Below are positions 56,001-64,000 of a stretch of DNA of 64,000 nucleotides, one piece after another. The first letter of the stretch is position 1, and each line of letters starts with the position of its first letter. Origin of the DNA: Rheum nobile (lineage: Eukaryota > Streptophyta > Magnoliopsida > Caryophyllales > Polygonaceae); contig WOAB01000728.1 in assembly GCA_027886185.1 (NCBI GenBank), positions 2,790,001 through 2,854,000 on the forward strand, written 5' to 3'. The notes under the pieces were generated by a model that did not search any database, was not told the origin of the DNA, and saw nothing but the letters and a program-made list of their open reading frames with translations. A program made the position numbers and the translations under genes.

Positions 56001-57772
56001 TAGCAAAGGTACCCGACACATCCTTGTCGTAGTAGCTTAAACGCAGCCATCGCATTGATCAGCTTGCCGTTATCAACGTCATTTCGACCTTTGAACTTGC
56101 ACACGAATTGGCCCCCGGATGACACCGTCACCGTTCTTGAACTGAAGTCGATCACTGCCTTGTGACGCGTTAGCCAATCCATACCGAGAATAATGTCGTA
56201 TGGAGCCATGGCTATGCAGATTAAATCTGCCTCGAATTCCTTACCCTGAATGGTAATCGGAAAGTCGGACAAATGCTTGGTTCCCACCAAACGTTCTCTA
56301 TTAGGAAGATTAACGACGAAAGGGTCGCACGAATCATTGCACACTAAGTCTAACTTGCTAACACAGCTATCCGAAATAAAGGAATGCGTAGCACCAGAAT
56401 CAAACAGAATGCACACTGAAGTAGAGTGAAGGTATAGAGTACCTTGAGCAATCGGAGTGTTGGGTCCATCTGCCTCACGCATCTCATACAAGTGTTGGCC
56501 CTGACTTCCAGAAGCAGCTGGGGCCTTTCCCCTGTTCTGAGCAGTCGTCTGCACTGAAGGGCTAGGAGTCTTGGCAGGCTTAAACCTAGGTCGGTTGCTC
56601 TGATGAACTGACCCTTGCTGCGACTCTACTCCCTTCTGCTTCCCCTGCTTGCAGAACTTTTGCAGATGACCATTACGTCCACACCCAAAGCATGGCATCC
56701 TCTCCTTCCGACACTCAGTGTTCTTGTGCCTAGCAGTACCGCAATTATAACACTGAACTGAACTCCTGGTCTGCCCTGACTACTGAGTCGATCCTCCTTG
56801 CGTCATCTCTGTCTTAGCTCTGCCGGATTTGGCGAAGTTAGACGGTGGCGCAGGGCGCTTAAAACCACCTCCCTGGTTCTGATTCTGCATCGACTTCTGT
56901 CGGTTGCGCCTCTTGGTCGACTCCTCGAGAGTTACCTCCAGCTTATAGGCACAATCCACATACTGCTCCAAGGTAGAGCATGTGTGGTGCACCATTAATG
57001 GCTTGATATCCGGGTTCATCCACTCATGGAAGTACCAGATCTTTTGAGCCTCGCTGGTGATCTCGGCAGTGGCGTACTGTAGAAGATGGTTGAACTTAGA
57101 TACCAACTCGGTCACTCTCAGACCATCAGTCTGAGGGTACAAGAACTCTTTATGCTTCTCCTCTCTCATAGCACGAGAGAAAAAGCGATCAACCATCTTG
57201 GTCTTGAACATCGACCAAGTCAACACTGGGCTCTCAGCCAAACCAGTGCTCTCCCACCACTCGCTAGCCTCCTCCTTCAACTGAAGAGAAGCGATATGGA
57301 CCTTCTCGACCTCCGTACACTCCACGTTCCTGAACAGCCTCTCCATATGGGAGAACCAATGAGTCACTGCCACTGGCTCCCCTTTCCCGTTATAGCAGTC
57401 GGGTCTCATGGAAGTAATGGTCTTAAGAGCGCGACCATAGCTGTCCCTCATCCTAACGGCAGTCTCCTGAATCACAGGGTTTCTGGGTTCCACAACATCA
57501 GGAACCGCTGCATGAACAGGCACTTCTTGTGCTTGAGGCGCACTTGGTCTCAAGACATCTGTAATAGCCTGCATCACGATCCCACGGATTGCCTCAACAG
57601 CTGCAGCGTCAAACAACGTCGGCGCTTGGGTCTGATCTTGACCTTCACGCCTCTGCTGGACGCGAGACTCAGACTCGTGTTCATCCTGAACACCTCTTCC
57701 TACTGGTCTGGGGTTTTGGCTAGTCCCAGCACCGGCTCGAGTCGAATTCCTCGTGCTTCTTGGGTTCACCAT
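53051..57772 (-). pseudogene. Gag-Pol polyprotein gene, one frame with three stops
   Basis: A single frame of 1574 codons is broken only by stops at 56780-56782, 54314-54316 and 53699-53701. Gag (57772-56700) starts MVNPRSTRNSTRAG and has the capsid fold (CYNGKGEPVAVTHWFSHMER) and two CCHC zinc knuckles (CYNCGTARHKNTEC; CFGCGRNGHLQKFC). Then come protease (ILFDSGATHSFIS), reverse transcriptase (KIDLRSGYHQ; FIDDILIYS), RNase H (VYSDASKCGLGCVLMQRG), integrase with HHCC and the D-D-E core (SMDFVTGLP; VSDRDGRF; GQSERTIQ), and a chromodomain-like C-terminus (VLWSKSGTEEVTWETWE). The layout is that of a Tekay-clade chromovirus. The start is chosen as the first ATG of the Gag homology. Confidence 0.93.
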
Positions 57773-58271
57773 CTATTTACCGATCAAATTCCAAGCATTC
57801 AATACATTAATATTATGCAATATACTTATGCAATATACCAACGTAAATAAATTACTCAGAATAGATCAACTTGGTATTTTATAGATGAACCTTCGAATTC
57901 TTACACAAGTTACACATAAGTTTATCATTCGAGCGCTAGGACAATGTTGCTCGAAGATATAAGTGTTTCTCAAAGTACTTGCCGCAATACTGAAATATTA
58001 CACAAAGTACAACTTGGAAAACTAAGAAACGAACTACTACGATAGGCAACGCCACTCCTCCTCAAGGCGTTCCAAAACGTCTCCCATACGACTGGCTACT
58101 CGTGCATGGTCTCTTCGGGCTAGGCTCACCATCGAGCTCTGGCGATGGGTTTCGCACCCTGCTTGACCCTGAAGCACATAGTCCTAGCTCAGTCATGGTA
58201 AAGTATGGGTCGTCCATGACTGGTCCTCCTATTTCAGCCCTCCTCTGAGTACTGGCGATCAGCTCATCCCT
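57773..58271 (-). other. Spacer between leader ORF and gag
   Basis: The sequence is untranslated as far as I can see. The first bases (57773-57800) match the leader of the deleted gypsy element near 27010-27040. Confidence 0.5.
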
Positions 58272-58994
58272 CTAACGCTGCTGTTCTGCGGAGATTACCT
58301 CGCTTTGGCAGAGAATCTCCTGCAGCTCGGATTCCGACCTCCATCTCCTTGGAGTATGGATAGGCTGAGATTCCCTGTCACTTCTCCCAATACCGTACTC
58401 GGTATACAGTGCCTCCCAATCAGCTTCTGACATGGGTGCGTACTCTGGCACTGGTGACAATCCTGTACCGGGCTCCTGATTCTGCCCTCCAAGGTTCAAC
58501 TCTGGATCCTCTTCTGGATCATCTTCTATGGGATCCTCATCCTCGATGGGATCCTCTTCCTCGGGATCATCCTCGATGGGATCCTCATCCTCGGAATCAT
58601 CCTCGATGGGATCCTCATCCTCGATCATCTCCTCGTCCTCGACAGGATCTTGCTCAAGCATCTCCTCTTCCTCCTCCTCGTACTCGATCTCCTCGGGTAT
58701 TGGTCCCAGTAGAAAATCGTCTTGGTAAACCCCTTGTTCATACCTTGACAACTCGTCTTCCTGCTCCTATTCCTATACTCCCTCCACCCTTGGTGGCGGC
58801 ACAGGTGCAGGTCTAGGGACCATAGCATTCCTGGCTGCAAGGACAACTGACTCGGGGAGAACGTGCTTGACGTCTTCGGGTGGGCTACTCGGGCCTCCAA
58901 CCTCGAAACATCGCTGAGGTAACGGAAAATCTAGTCTCGGCTGATCCGACTTGGCGTCTTCCGACCCTCTACCAGTAGAAAAGCAGACACCCAT
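58272..58994 (-). pseudogene. Leader ORF upstream of gag, acidic, with N-myristoylation-like start
   Basis: This 241-codon frame is on the gag strand between the primer-binding site and gag. It starts MGVCFSTGRGSEDA (58994), which fits the plant N-myristoylation pattern (Gly at 2, Ser at 6) with an adjacent Cys. It continues LPESVVLAARNAMVPRPAPVPPP, then two close stops (58773, 58767). After them comes a repetitive acidic stretch (IEDEDPIEDDPEEEDPIEDE) and a hydrophilic C-terminus with SEADWEALYTEYG, ending at 58272. It is not in the gag frame. The function is unknown. It could be a real accessory protein or a translated leader; the long uninterrupted acidic repeat argues for a past coding role. 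Confidence 0.6.
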
Positions 58995-59187
58995 CCTATC
59001 GAACAATAAGGAAGGAATTAGTCTTTCTAGACATAGAAGCAAGCTTACTATATCAGACTCTAAAGAAGACACGACTATGAACGGTGTTTTTAAATTCTTT
59101 TCAGAATGAAATTCAGAGCCCTCTTTAAAGCATTTTGAAAATGAATAAAATGGTTTATAAAAATTCCAAACCCGTTTTAAAACTTTT

Positions 59188-59200
59188 GGCTCTGATACCA
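59188..59200 (-). promoter_or_regulatory. Initiator-Met tRNA primer-binding site (gypsy at 50611)
   Basis: On the minus strand TGGTATCAGAGCC lies four bases after the 5' LTR. It is identical to the site at 27443-27455. Confidence 0.92.
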
Positions 59201-59204
59201 CAAC

Positions 59205-60018
59205 TGTAACACCCCCAAACTTAACCCTTTTGGAAAGGTATTACCGCCAGTGACCCCAGTGTTCCTTACCGAGATCACCCAAGGCTTTACCAAATAAATA
59301 CAATTTATGAAATGCAATTGATACACAAAGATCAAGCATTAAATTCCAAAACATAACATTGTCAAGGAAATAAGAGTTATGGGATTACAACCCAATCCCG
59401 AATAGGTCAAAACATAGTTTAAACCAAACACAGCGGAAGACTAAGAAAGTAAGTTACAATCGGAGTTATTGTCCAAAGGATCATAACCTGATTAAAGAAA
59501 TAATTAAAACATTCAAAAACCACCGCCGACTTCATAGTCCTTCTAATCTTCTGAGCTACTTCTTAACTGATGTGCCAAATCAAACGGATGACACCAGCCA
59601 ACCATGCAAGGGAAAATATTGGTTGGTTAGTCTAAATGAATAGACTAGCAAGGGAACAAAGCAGAATGGTTCGAAGCAGTTGTATTAGGTTAGACTCTTC
59701 GTCCCTCGAATAATAATCGAGTATGCTTGTCAACCACCATACTCCTACTGGAATAAACAAGAGGTATGCACAAGAGAAGATTCTAGAAGACTGAATCTTC
59801 ACAGAAATCAACTCGAAAAGAGACTCCAAGAGAAATGAGTCTTTAAGGAAGAATGACAAATCTGGAATATTACAGAATCATACAACAATGGTTTAAAACT
59901 GACTGAGATGCTTCGGTTCACGACCAACCTCATCGCCTACAGCGAATCCAGATTGGAAAGAGAACGTACTACATTCAAGTAAAGACGAGTTTTCCTAGCT
60001 GTACTGAACTTAGCTGCA
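59205..60018 (-). repeat. 5' LTR of the gypsy element, truncated
   Basis: It aligns with 50611-51425 with about seven substitutions and one or two indels. Similarity stops abruptly after 'gaacttagctgca'. The remaining 1.6 kb of the LTR, including its promoter, is absent and 60019-60632 stands in its place. Confidence 0.9.
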
Positions 60019-60198
60019 GCACAATTGGTGGCAAGAGAGCGCAAGGCTTCTTGTCAAAGCGTGAGGTCTCGAGTTCGAGACTCACGAACAACCTCCCAGT
60101 CATGGGGATTTGGTTGGGGTACATGGGCTGCGGCCCATGGATAGAGAAATGGCTGGCCCAATAAGGTCGGAGCCCCTCTCATTCAAAGTGTACTTTTT
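60019..60198 (+). mobile_element. SINE-like unit A, tRNA-derived head
   Basis: The unit starts 'gcacaattggtggcaagagag' and has a B-box-like GAGTTCGAGAC about 40 bases later. It then has an unrelated body and ends in a T run (ACTTTTTTG). A tRNA-like head with T-run tail is the design of many plant SINEs. I cannot find a separate TSD. Confidence 0.6.
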
Positions 60199-60632
60199 TG
60201 TAACATCCCAGGCCAAGCTACCCCAGCCACCAAGCCGCCCACCCACCAAACGGTGTCGGCGCCGGTACTGGTGCCGCCTGGTTGTCCAAGGGCATGCAGC
60301 CCACACACCCAACCCTTCCCCCATTTAAATGGGTAGGTTGTTGCCCACGGGGATCGAACCCGAGACCTTTAGATACAAGGGCAATGTCTTACCACTTGTA
60401 TCACCAATTGTGTTGCAGCGCAATTGGTGATACAAGTGGTAAGGCATTGCCCTTGTATCTAAAGGTCTCGGGTTCGATCCCCGTGGGCAACAACCTACCC
60501 ATTTAAATGGGGGAAGGGTTGGGTGTGTGGGCTGCATGCCCTTGGACAACCAGGCGGCACCAGTACCGGCGCCGGCACCGTTGGGTGGCTGGGCGGCTTG
60601 GTGGCTGGGGTAGCTTGGCCTGGGATGTTACA
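60199..60632. repeat. Inverted pair of SINE-like units B (212-bp arms, 10-bp loop)
   Basis: The arms 60199-60410 and 60421-60632 are reverse complements with about four mismatches, separated by TGTTGCAGCG. Each arm, read outward from the loop, begins CAATTGGTGATACAAGTGG. It carries an exact B box GGTTCGATCC about 50 bases in and ends GGCCTGGGATGTTACA. The right arm ends exactly at the gypsy insertion boundary. The left arm abuts unit A tail to tail. Confidence 0.93.
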
Positions 60633-61781
60633 GTTTACCTGATGTGTCGTATGAGACGGATGACACCAACCAACCATGCAAAGGAAAATAACCGATTGGT
60701 TAGTCTAATGAAAGACTATGCAAGGGTAAAATAGAAAAGGTTCTAAGTAGTCGTTTTAGGTTACACCCGTCGCTTCTCGAATAATAACCGATGTCGACAG
60801 TGACCCTCAACACTACTACGGAAACATAAGAAAATGTATGAACAAGAGAAGACTCCAAAAGATTGAGTCTTATGGGAAACGTATGAAGAGAAGACTCCAA
60901 AATATTGAGTCTTATGGGAAAGTATGACAAGTGTTTGGGAACGTTATAGTTTCACACAAGCGTTTAAAAACGACTTGATCATTTGGGTCAACGACCAACC
61001 TCACCGCGCAATGCGAATCCAGATTGGAAAGAAGACTTACTCTAACCGAAGTCCGGGCAGGTTCCAAGTTGTACTTCTCGCCCGAAGGTTCATTAATTAT
61101 GTGCATAACCGCACTTATCTTATTTAATTACAAAACGCACATTTACGTTAAAGCTTTTAGGGCATATCATCTCATCACGAGAGATATCTTGAGAATAAAT
61201 CTCGATTATCGGCACCAGCTGTGTGCACCTACCCTGAGTAAGGGTACAGTCATGACCATATAGTACTAGGGCAAAGTCCTCCTAATACCAATTATAAAGA
61301 AACGACTAGACCTCGCAAGGTACATAGCGTTCCTACGAATACTCGTTCTAACTACACAGCTAAGTTCATACAATAATCCACACCAATACCATCACGGTAA
61401 TAACAGGTATAATAGCGTTGTTTCTAGCAATATATACAATCTATTATAATATCATATTTTAATCACATCATTTTATAAAATTTGTTCCAAAACGAAAACA
61501 ATACTTCATTCCAATTTAATTAACAATCAAAGTAATTGATAACTGACGAAAATATGGAATGATAAGTAAGAGTAAACCGCCACTTGCCTTAATCTAGCTG
61601 AATTGACGATGTCGGGTTTCGGGATCTGGAAACTGGATACGGATTCCTACGACAACGACGAAACCCTAAGTTAGATTCAAAACGGACGAAACGATACGAA
61701 CGAAACGAAATGAATCGAACGGAATAAAGCCTGAGTCGTGACCGTGGTTGTCCAAGCCACGATCGCGCTTGCCAGGGCAAG

Positions 61782-61862
61782 CCGCGGTCGCCATTTGGAC
61801 TTTCGCGGTCGCGGAATTCTAGGCAGCTTCCGCGGTCGCAGAATTCATCCCCGCGATCGCGG
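61782..61862 (-). repeat. GC dyads CCGCG(G/A)TCGCGG, downstream cluster (outer solo LTR)
   Basis: Copies lie at 61782 (last base changed), 61803, 61830 (one base changed) and 61851 (the GATC variant). They lie 230-310 bp downstream of the TATA-like box in element orientation. Confidence 0.87.
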
Positions 61863-62091
61863 ATCCCCTTCCGACGCGACTCTCCTCCGGCTTCGAGGCT
61901 TACTGAACGACGATGACGACCTCCTTGGCTTCGAATGAGGGCTCACCACCACTCCAAGCTTCCAGGGCACTACGGCGACCACAAAGACTCCGGCGAAAAC
62001 TCCGGCGAGGGCACGAACTCCGGCGAAGGCAAGAACGAGAGAAAGAAAGGGAATTTGCAGCTGAGGATGAAGATCTCATCTCGCTGAAGAC

Positions 62092-62103
62092 CCCTATATA
62101 TAG
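62092..62103 (-). promoter_or_regulatory. TATA-like box of the outer solo LTR
   Basis: CCTATATATAGG, a palindromic TATA-like box, lies about 385 bp from the LTR start in element orientation. Confidence 0.6.
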
Positions 62104-62227
62104 GGTTGAAAGGAGTGTAACGCCGGCCACATGAATCGATTCAACCATTCTCAATGGCGGAGTTACAACATGTGGGGAAATTCGGACCGGTGAAACGCTG
62201 AAAGAAACGAAGGGGGCGATGAACAAC

Positions 62228-62280
62228 ATTTCCGCGATCGCGGAAACACTTCCGCGGTCGCGGAAATGCCGCGATCGCGT
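62228..62280 (-). repeat. GC dyads, upstream cluster (outer solo LTR)
   Basis: CCGCGATCGCGG (62232-62243), CCGCGGTCGCGG (62252-62263) and CCGCGATCGCGT (62269-62280) lie 130-180 bp upstream of the TATA-like box. The block 62228-62266 matches 41127-41165. Confidence 0.9.
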
Positions 62281-62492
62281 CTGTTGGCTTCTGGTCGCGG
62301 TTTCACACGCGGACTTATGCTGAAATGTATTTTTAGTACCCTTAAAAATACTTTAAGACCCAACAATGTATTTAACGTATACTATAACGTTAAAAAAGAT
62401 TATACAGAGATCATAGAGATTACATAAATTGCCCATTATGTCCTTTCATATAAGAATGATAGTTCGGGACTTTTAGGGGTTATTACATCGAC

Positions 62493-62677
62493 ATTCGCCG
62501 CTGCTCAGCATCCGTCGCGCGACCTGAGGGTGCAAATAGCACTCTGCAGCGGTGCAAATAGGATTGGCGTTCATAGCTTTTTTGAACGGTTTAATGAATA
62601 AAGTATTAATATTTATAAATATTTCTTTAGAGCTAGGCAACGTGCAATACCTTACATCCACATCCAAATAATAAAGG
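62493..62677. other. Unassigned flank right of the solo LTR
   Basis: The word 'ggtgcaaatag' occurs twice (62530, 62552). No gene is visible. Confidence 0.4.
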
Positions 62678-63155
62678 AAAAATTATGTTGGTGCCTCTAA
62701 GTTTAGGGTTATTTCTGGTGGGATCTCATAATTAACTTTTTTTTATACCCCTAAGGTTTTGTGTTTATTTGTTTTGTAACCAAGTTTTTCCATATGCGTA
62801 CTTTTGTTGTTCGAATTGATCAAATTCAAGTTCTCCATTGTGTTCCTTATCCTCAAATTAGTAGGATTTGACTCTTAAAACACACAAATCCAAATCCGAA
62901 CAATCTCGATTTGAAATCTGAAACAATAACCCATTTTCGACCTTAGGAGTTCAAATCAAGATAGTTCGGGGATGGATTTGATTGTTTTATAATCTTATTA
63001 ATTTGAGGACGAGAAACATAATTACGGGCTTGGATTTGATCAATTCAAATCAAGAGTACGAATATGAAAAAACTAGGTTATGAAGCGAACAAAAATAACC
63101 CTAAATTCACGAGATACCAACAAAAATTGCCCTAAATTCAAGAAAACTAACAAAA
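62678..63155. repeat. Loose foldback (inverted repeat) element
   Basis: About 62678-62836 is partly complementary to 62999-63155. Both arms contain 'aatttagggttattt' and 'aaccaagtttttccatatgcgtac' type text in opposite orientation. The identity is moderate and no TSD was found. It is probably an old foldback or MITE. Confidence 0.45.
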
Positions 63156-63365
63156 AAAATTCAATATTAAATTCGCCAAAAGAAAGCACATATTAGTAAC
63201 AGAAAGTAGCTGGAGACCCAACTCCGGACATAGAAAAGGTATAATTCGTCATCAAGTCTATATATAACAATAAAAATTTGGGTATAAAGAGCATTTATTG
63301 CTCATATTAAATTTATGAAAATAAACTTATTTTTCTTGTTTACATGCACTTGATAAGAACATTCC

Positions 63366-63480
63366 TCTTTTAGCTCAATGGTTGAAGTGGTTGATATATA
63401 GTAAAGGATTTGAGGTTCAAATCTCATGGTGAACATCATGCCCAATATTTTTTAATTGGTCATTTATACATATTAGTTTC
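63366..63480 (+). mobile_element. SINE-like unit with A and B boxes
   Basis: TAGCTCAATGG (63371-63381) fits the RNA polymerase III A box and GAGGTTCAAATCTC (63412-63425) is a near B box. They are about 40 bp apart, as in a tRNA. The cloverleaf does not close well enough to call a tRNA gene. Confidence 0.55.
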
Positions 63481-63629
63481 ATAAAATCATTTTAAGTTAT
63501 AATAATCTATCTATCTATATATATAAAAAAATGTGTACAAAAGATCCAAAAACATGTATTGCACATGTTTAGTTCACGACATTAGTCTTATTTGTCTGGC
63601 TATATTTCATTTAATCTAACTATTATATT

Positions 63630-63730
63630 CTTAACTTAATGGTGAAAATGGTTGTTTATGTGATAAAATTAAGGTTGAGGTTCAAATCTTATGGAGATCA
63701 TTTTGGCCAACAAAACTTTTTTTATCTTCA
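63630..63730 (+). mobile_element. SINE-like unit, second copy
   Basis: It is a diverged copy of the unit at 63366: CTTAACTTAATGG then GAGGTTCAAATCTTATGG (63676-63693), followed by a T-rich tail 'aaaactttttttatc'. Confidence 0.5.
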
Positions 63731-64000
63731 ATTTTAATCACATTTATATTATTATTATCATCTATATTTTAGACTATCTTTATGTCTATGTCATACATTT
63801 GGTTTAGTAAATTCAAAGATGAATTGCACATTACGAGCATGATTTGAATCTTGCTAAAATTGTTGTAAGAATTTATTATTAGTTTATGACTTTTCCACTG
63901 CGTGGACTATGCACCATTTTTATAGCTTATTATATTTTAGAAAATATCAATTTCGGAATGGTCTAATAATATATTAAAACATTAATATCCCTATAAATGC
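63731..64000. other. AT-rich end of window, nothing recognised
   Basis: I see no open frame, repeat or motif that I can support in this stretch. Confidence 0.6.

Larger units (their letters stand above)
50611..60632 (-). mobile_element. Tekay-like gypsy retrotransposon, nearly complete
   Basis: The exact TSD GTTTA is at 50606-50610 and 60633-60637. The 3' LTR is 50611-53014. The 5' LTR survives only as 59205-60018, after which 614 bp of SINE-like and inverted sequence reach the insertion boundary. The two LTRs differ at about seven positions in 814 (about 0.9%), the youngest element here. It has an initiator-Met primer site, a polypurine tract, a leader ORF and one continuous gag-pol frame with three stops. 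It has inserted into an older solo LTR of a related family. Confidence 0.93.
50248..62487 (-). mobile_element. Gypsy solo LTR split by a younger gypsy element
   Basis: The left part is 50248-50610 and the right part 60633-62487. The termini TGTAACACCCCC and GGGGTTATTACA belong to the Tekay-like LTR group. The exact TSD TCGAC lies at 50243-50247 and 62488-62492. Joined without the guest and its TSD, the LTR is about 2.2 kb with no internal region, so it is a solo LTR. In element orientation (minus) a TATA-like box lies at 62092-62103, with GC dyads on both sides (61782-61862, 62232-62280). Confidence 0.93.

Noticed and set aside
58409..58816. Pro/Arg/His- and Ser/Gly-rich plus-strand frames
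   Set aside because: They are complements of the acidic repeat of the leader ORF on the minus strand.
60421..60500. A functional tRNA gene
   Set aside because: The A and B box spacing fits, but the acceptor stem does not close and the sequence continues as a SINE body; it occurs as an inverted pair.
63371..63440. A tRNA gene at the right end of the window
   Set aside because: The boxes are degenerate and a second diverged copy lies 260 bp away, which fits SINE remnants better.

Overview
This window is plant nuclear DNA. It is almost certainly intergenic heterochromatin and probably eudicot, although I cannot fix the species. The evidence is a dense stack of plant-type transposable elements (CACTA, Tat-lineage and Tekay-like Ty3/gypsy, hAT, Mutator-like foldback, LINE and tRNA-derived SINE) with exact target-site duplications (TSDs). 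I found no intact host gene. The only host coding sequence I recognise is a fragment of a calcium-dependent protein kinase gene carried inside a hAT element.

Layout. Bases 1-7243 hold small elements: a gypsy LTR fragment cut by the window edge, a CACTA end, a possible copia LTR, a 718-bp foldback with 9-bp TSD, two related hAT MITEs with 8-bp TSDs, a 5'-truncated LINE tail with 17-bp TSD, and two further MITEs. Bases 7244-46248 are one CACTA (En/Spm) transposon with TIR CACTAGTACA and TSD TTG. It is spread over 39 kb by nested insertions; without them it would be about 8.7 kb. The insertions are Tat element 1 (8431-17857, minus strand), Tat element 2 (18332-36530, plus strand, itself split by a gypsy element at 23196-29735 and a solo LTR at 32771-35521), a 1.3-kb solo LTR (40780-42113) and the kinase-carrying hAT (42412-43750). 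The CACTA's own genes are a TNP2-type transposase (36663-39884) and a TNPA-like gene ending in a Ulp1-type protease domain (40001-45370).

Bases 46249-50247 are repeat-rich, with a CA-rich minisatellite, a mobile-domain gene fragment and AT-rich repeats. Bases 50248-62487 are a gypsy solo LTR (TSD TCGAC) split by a nearly complete gypsy element (50611-60632, TSD GTTTA). That element has one continuous gag-pol frame broken only by three stop codons, plus a leader ORF. Its 5' LTR end is replaced by a cluster of SINE-like units that includes a 434-bp inverted repeat. Bases 62488-64000 hold a loose foldback and two SINE-like units.

Chronology from by-eye LTR comparison agrees with the nesting. 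Tat element 2 LTRs differ by roughly 6% over the first 300 bp. The gypsy element inside it differs by about 3%, Tat element 1 by about 3.4%, and the gypsy at 50611 by about 0.9%.

The most unusual signal is a set of short GC-rich dyads in several LTR families. In three gypsy families they sit in two clusters at similar distances either side of the TATA-like box. Their sequences differ between families but each keeps its own inverted symmetry. A 39-bp block of the same type is shared by an apparently unrelated solo LTR.
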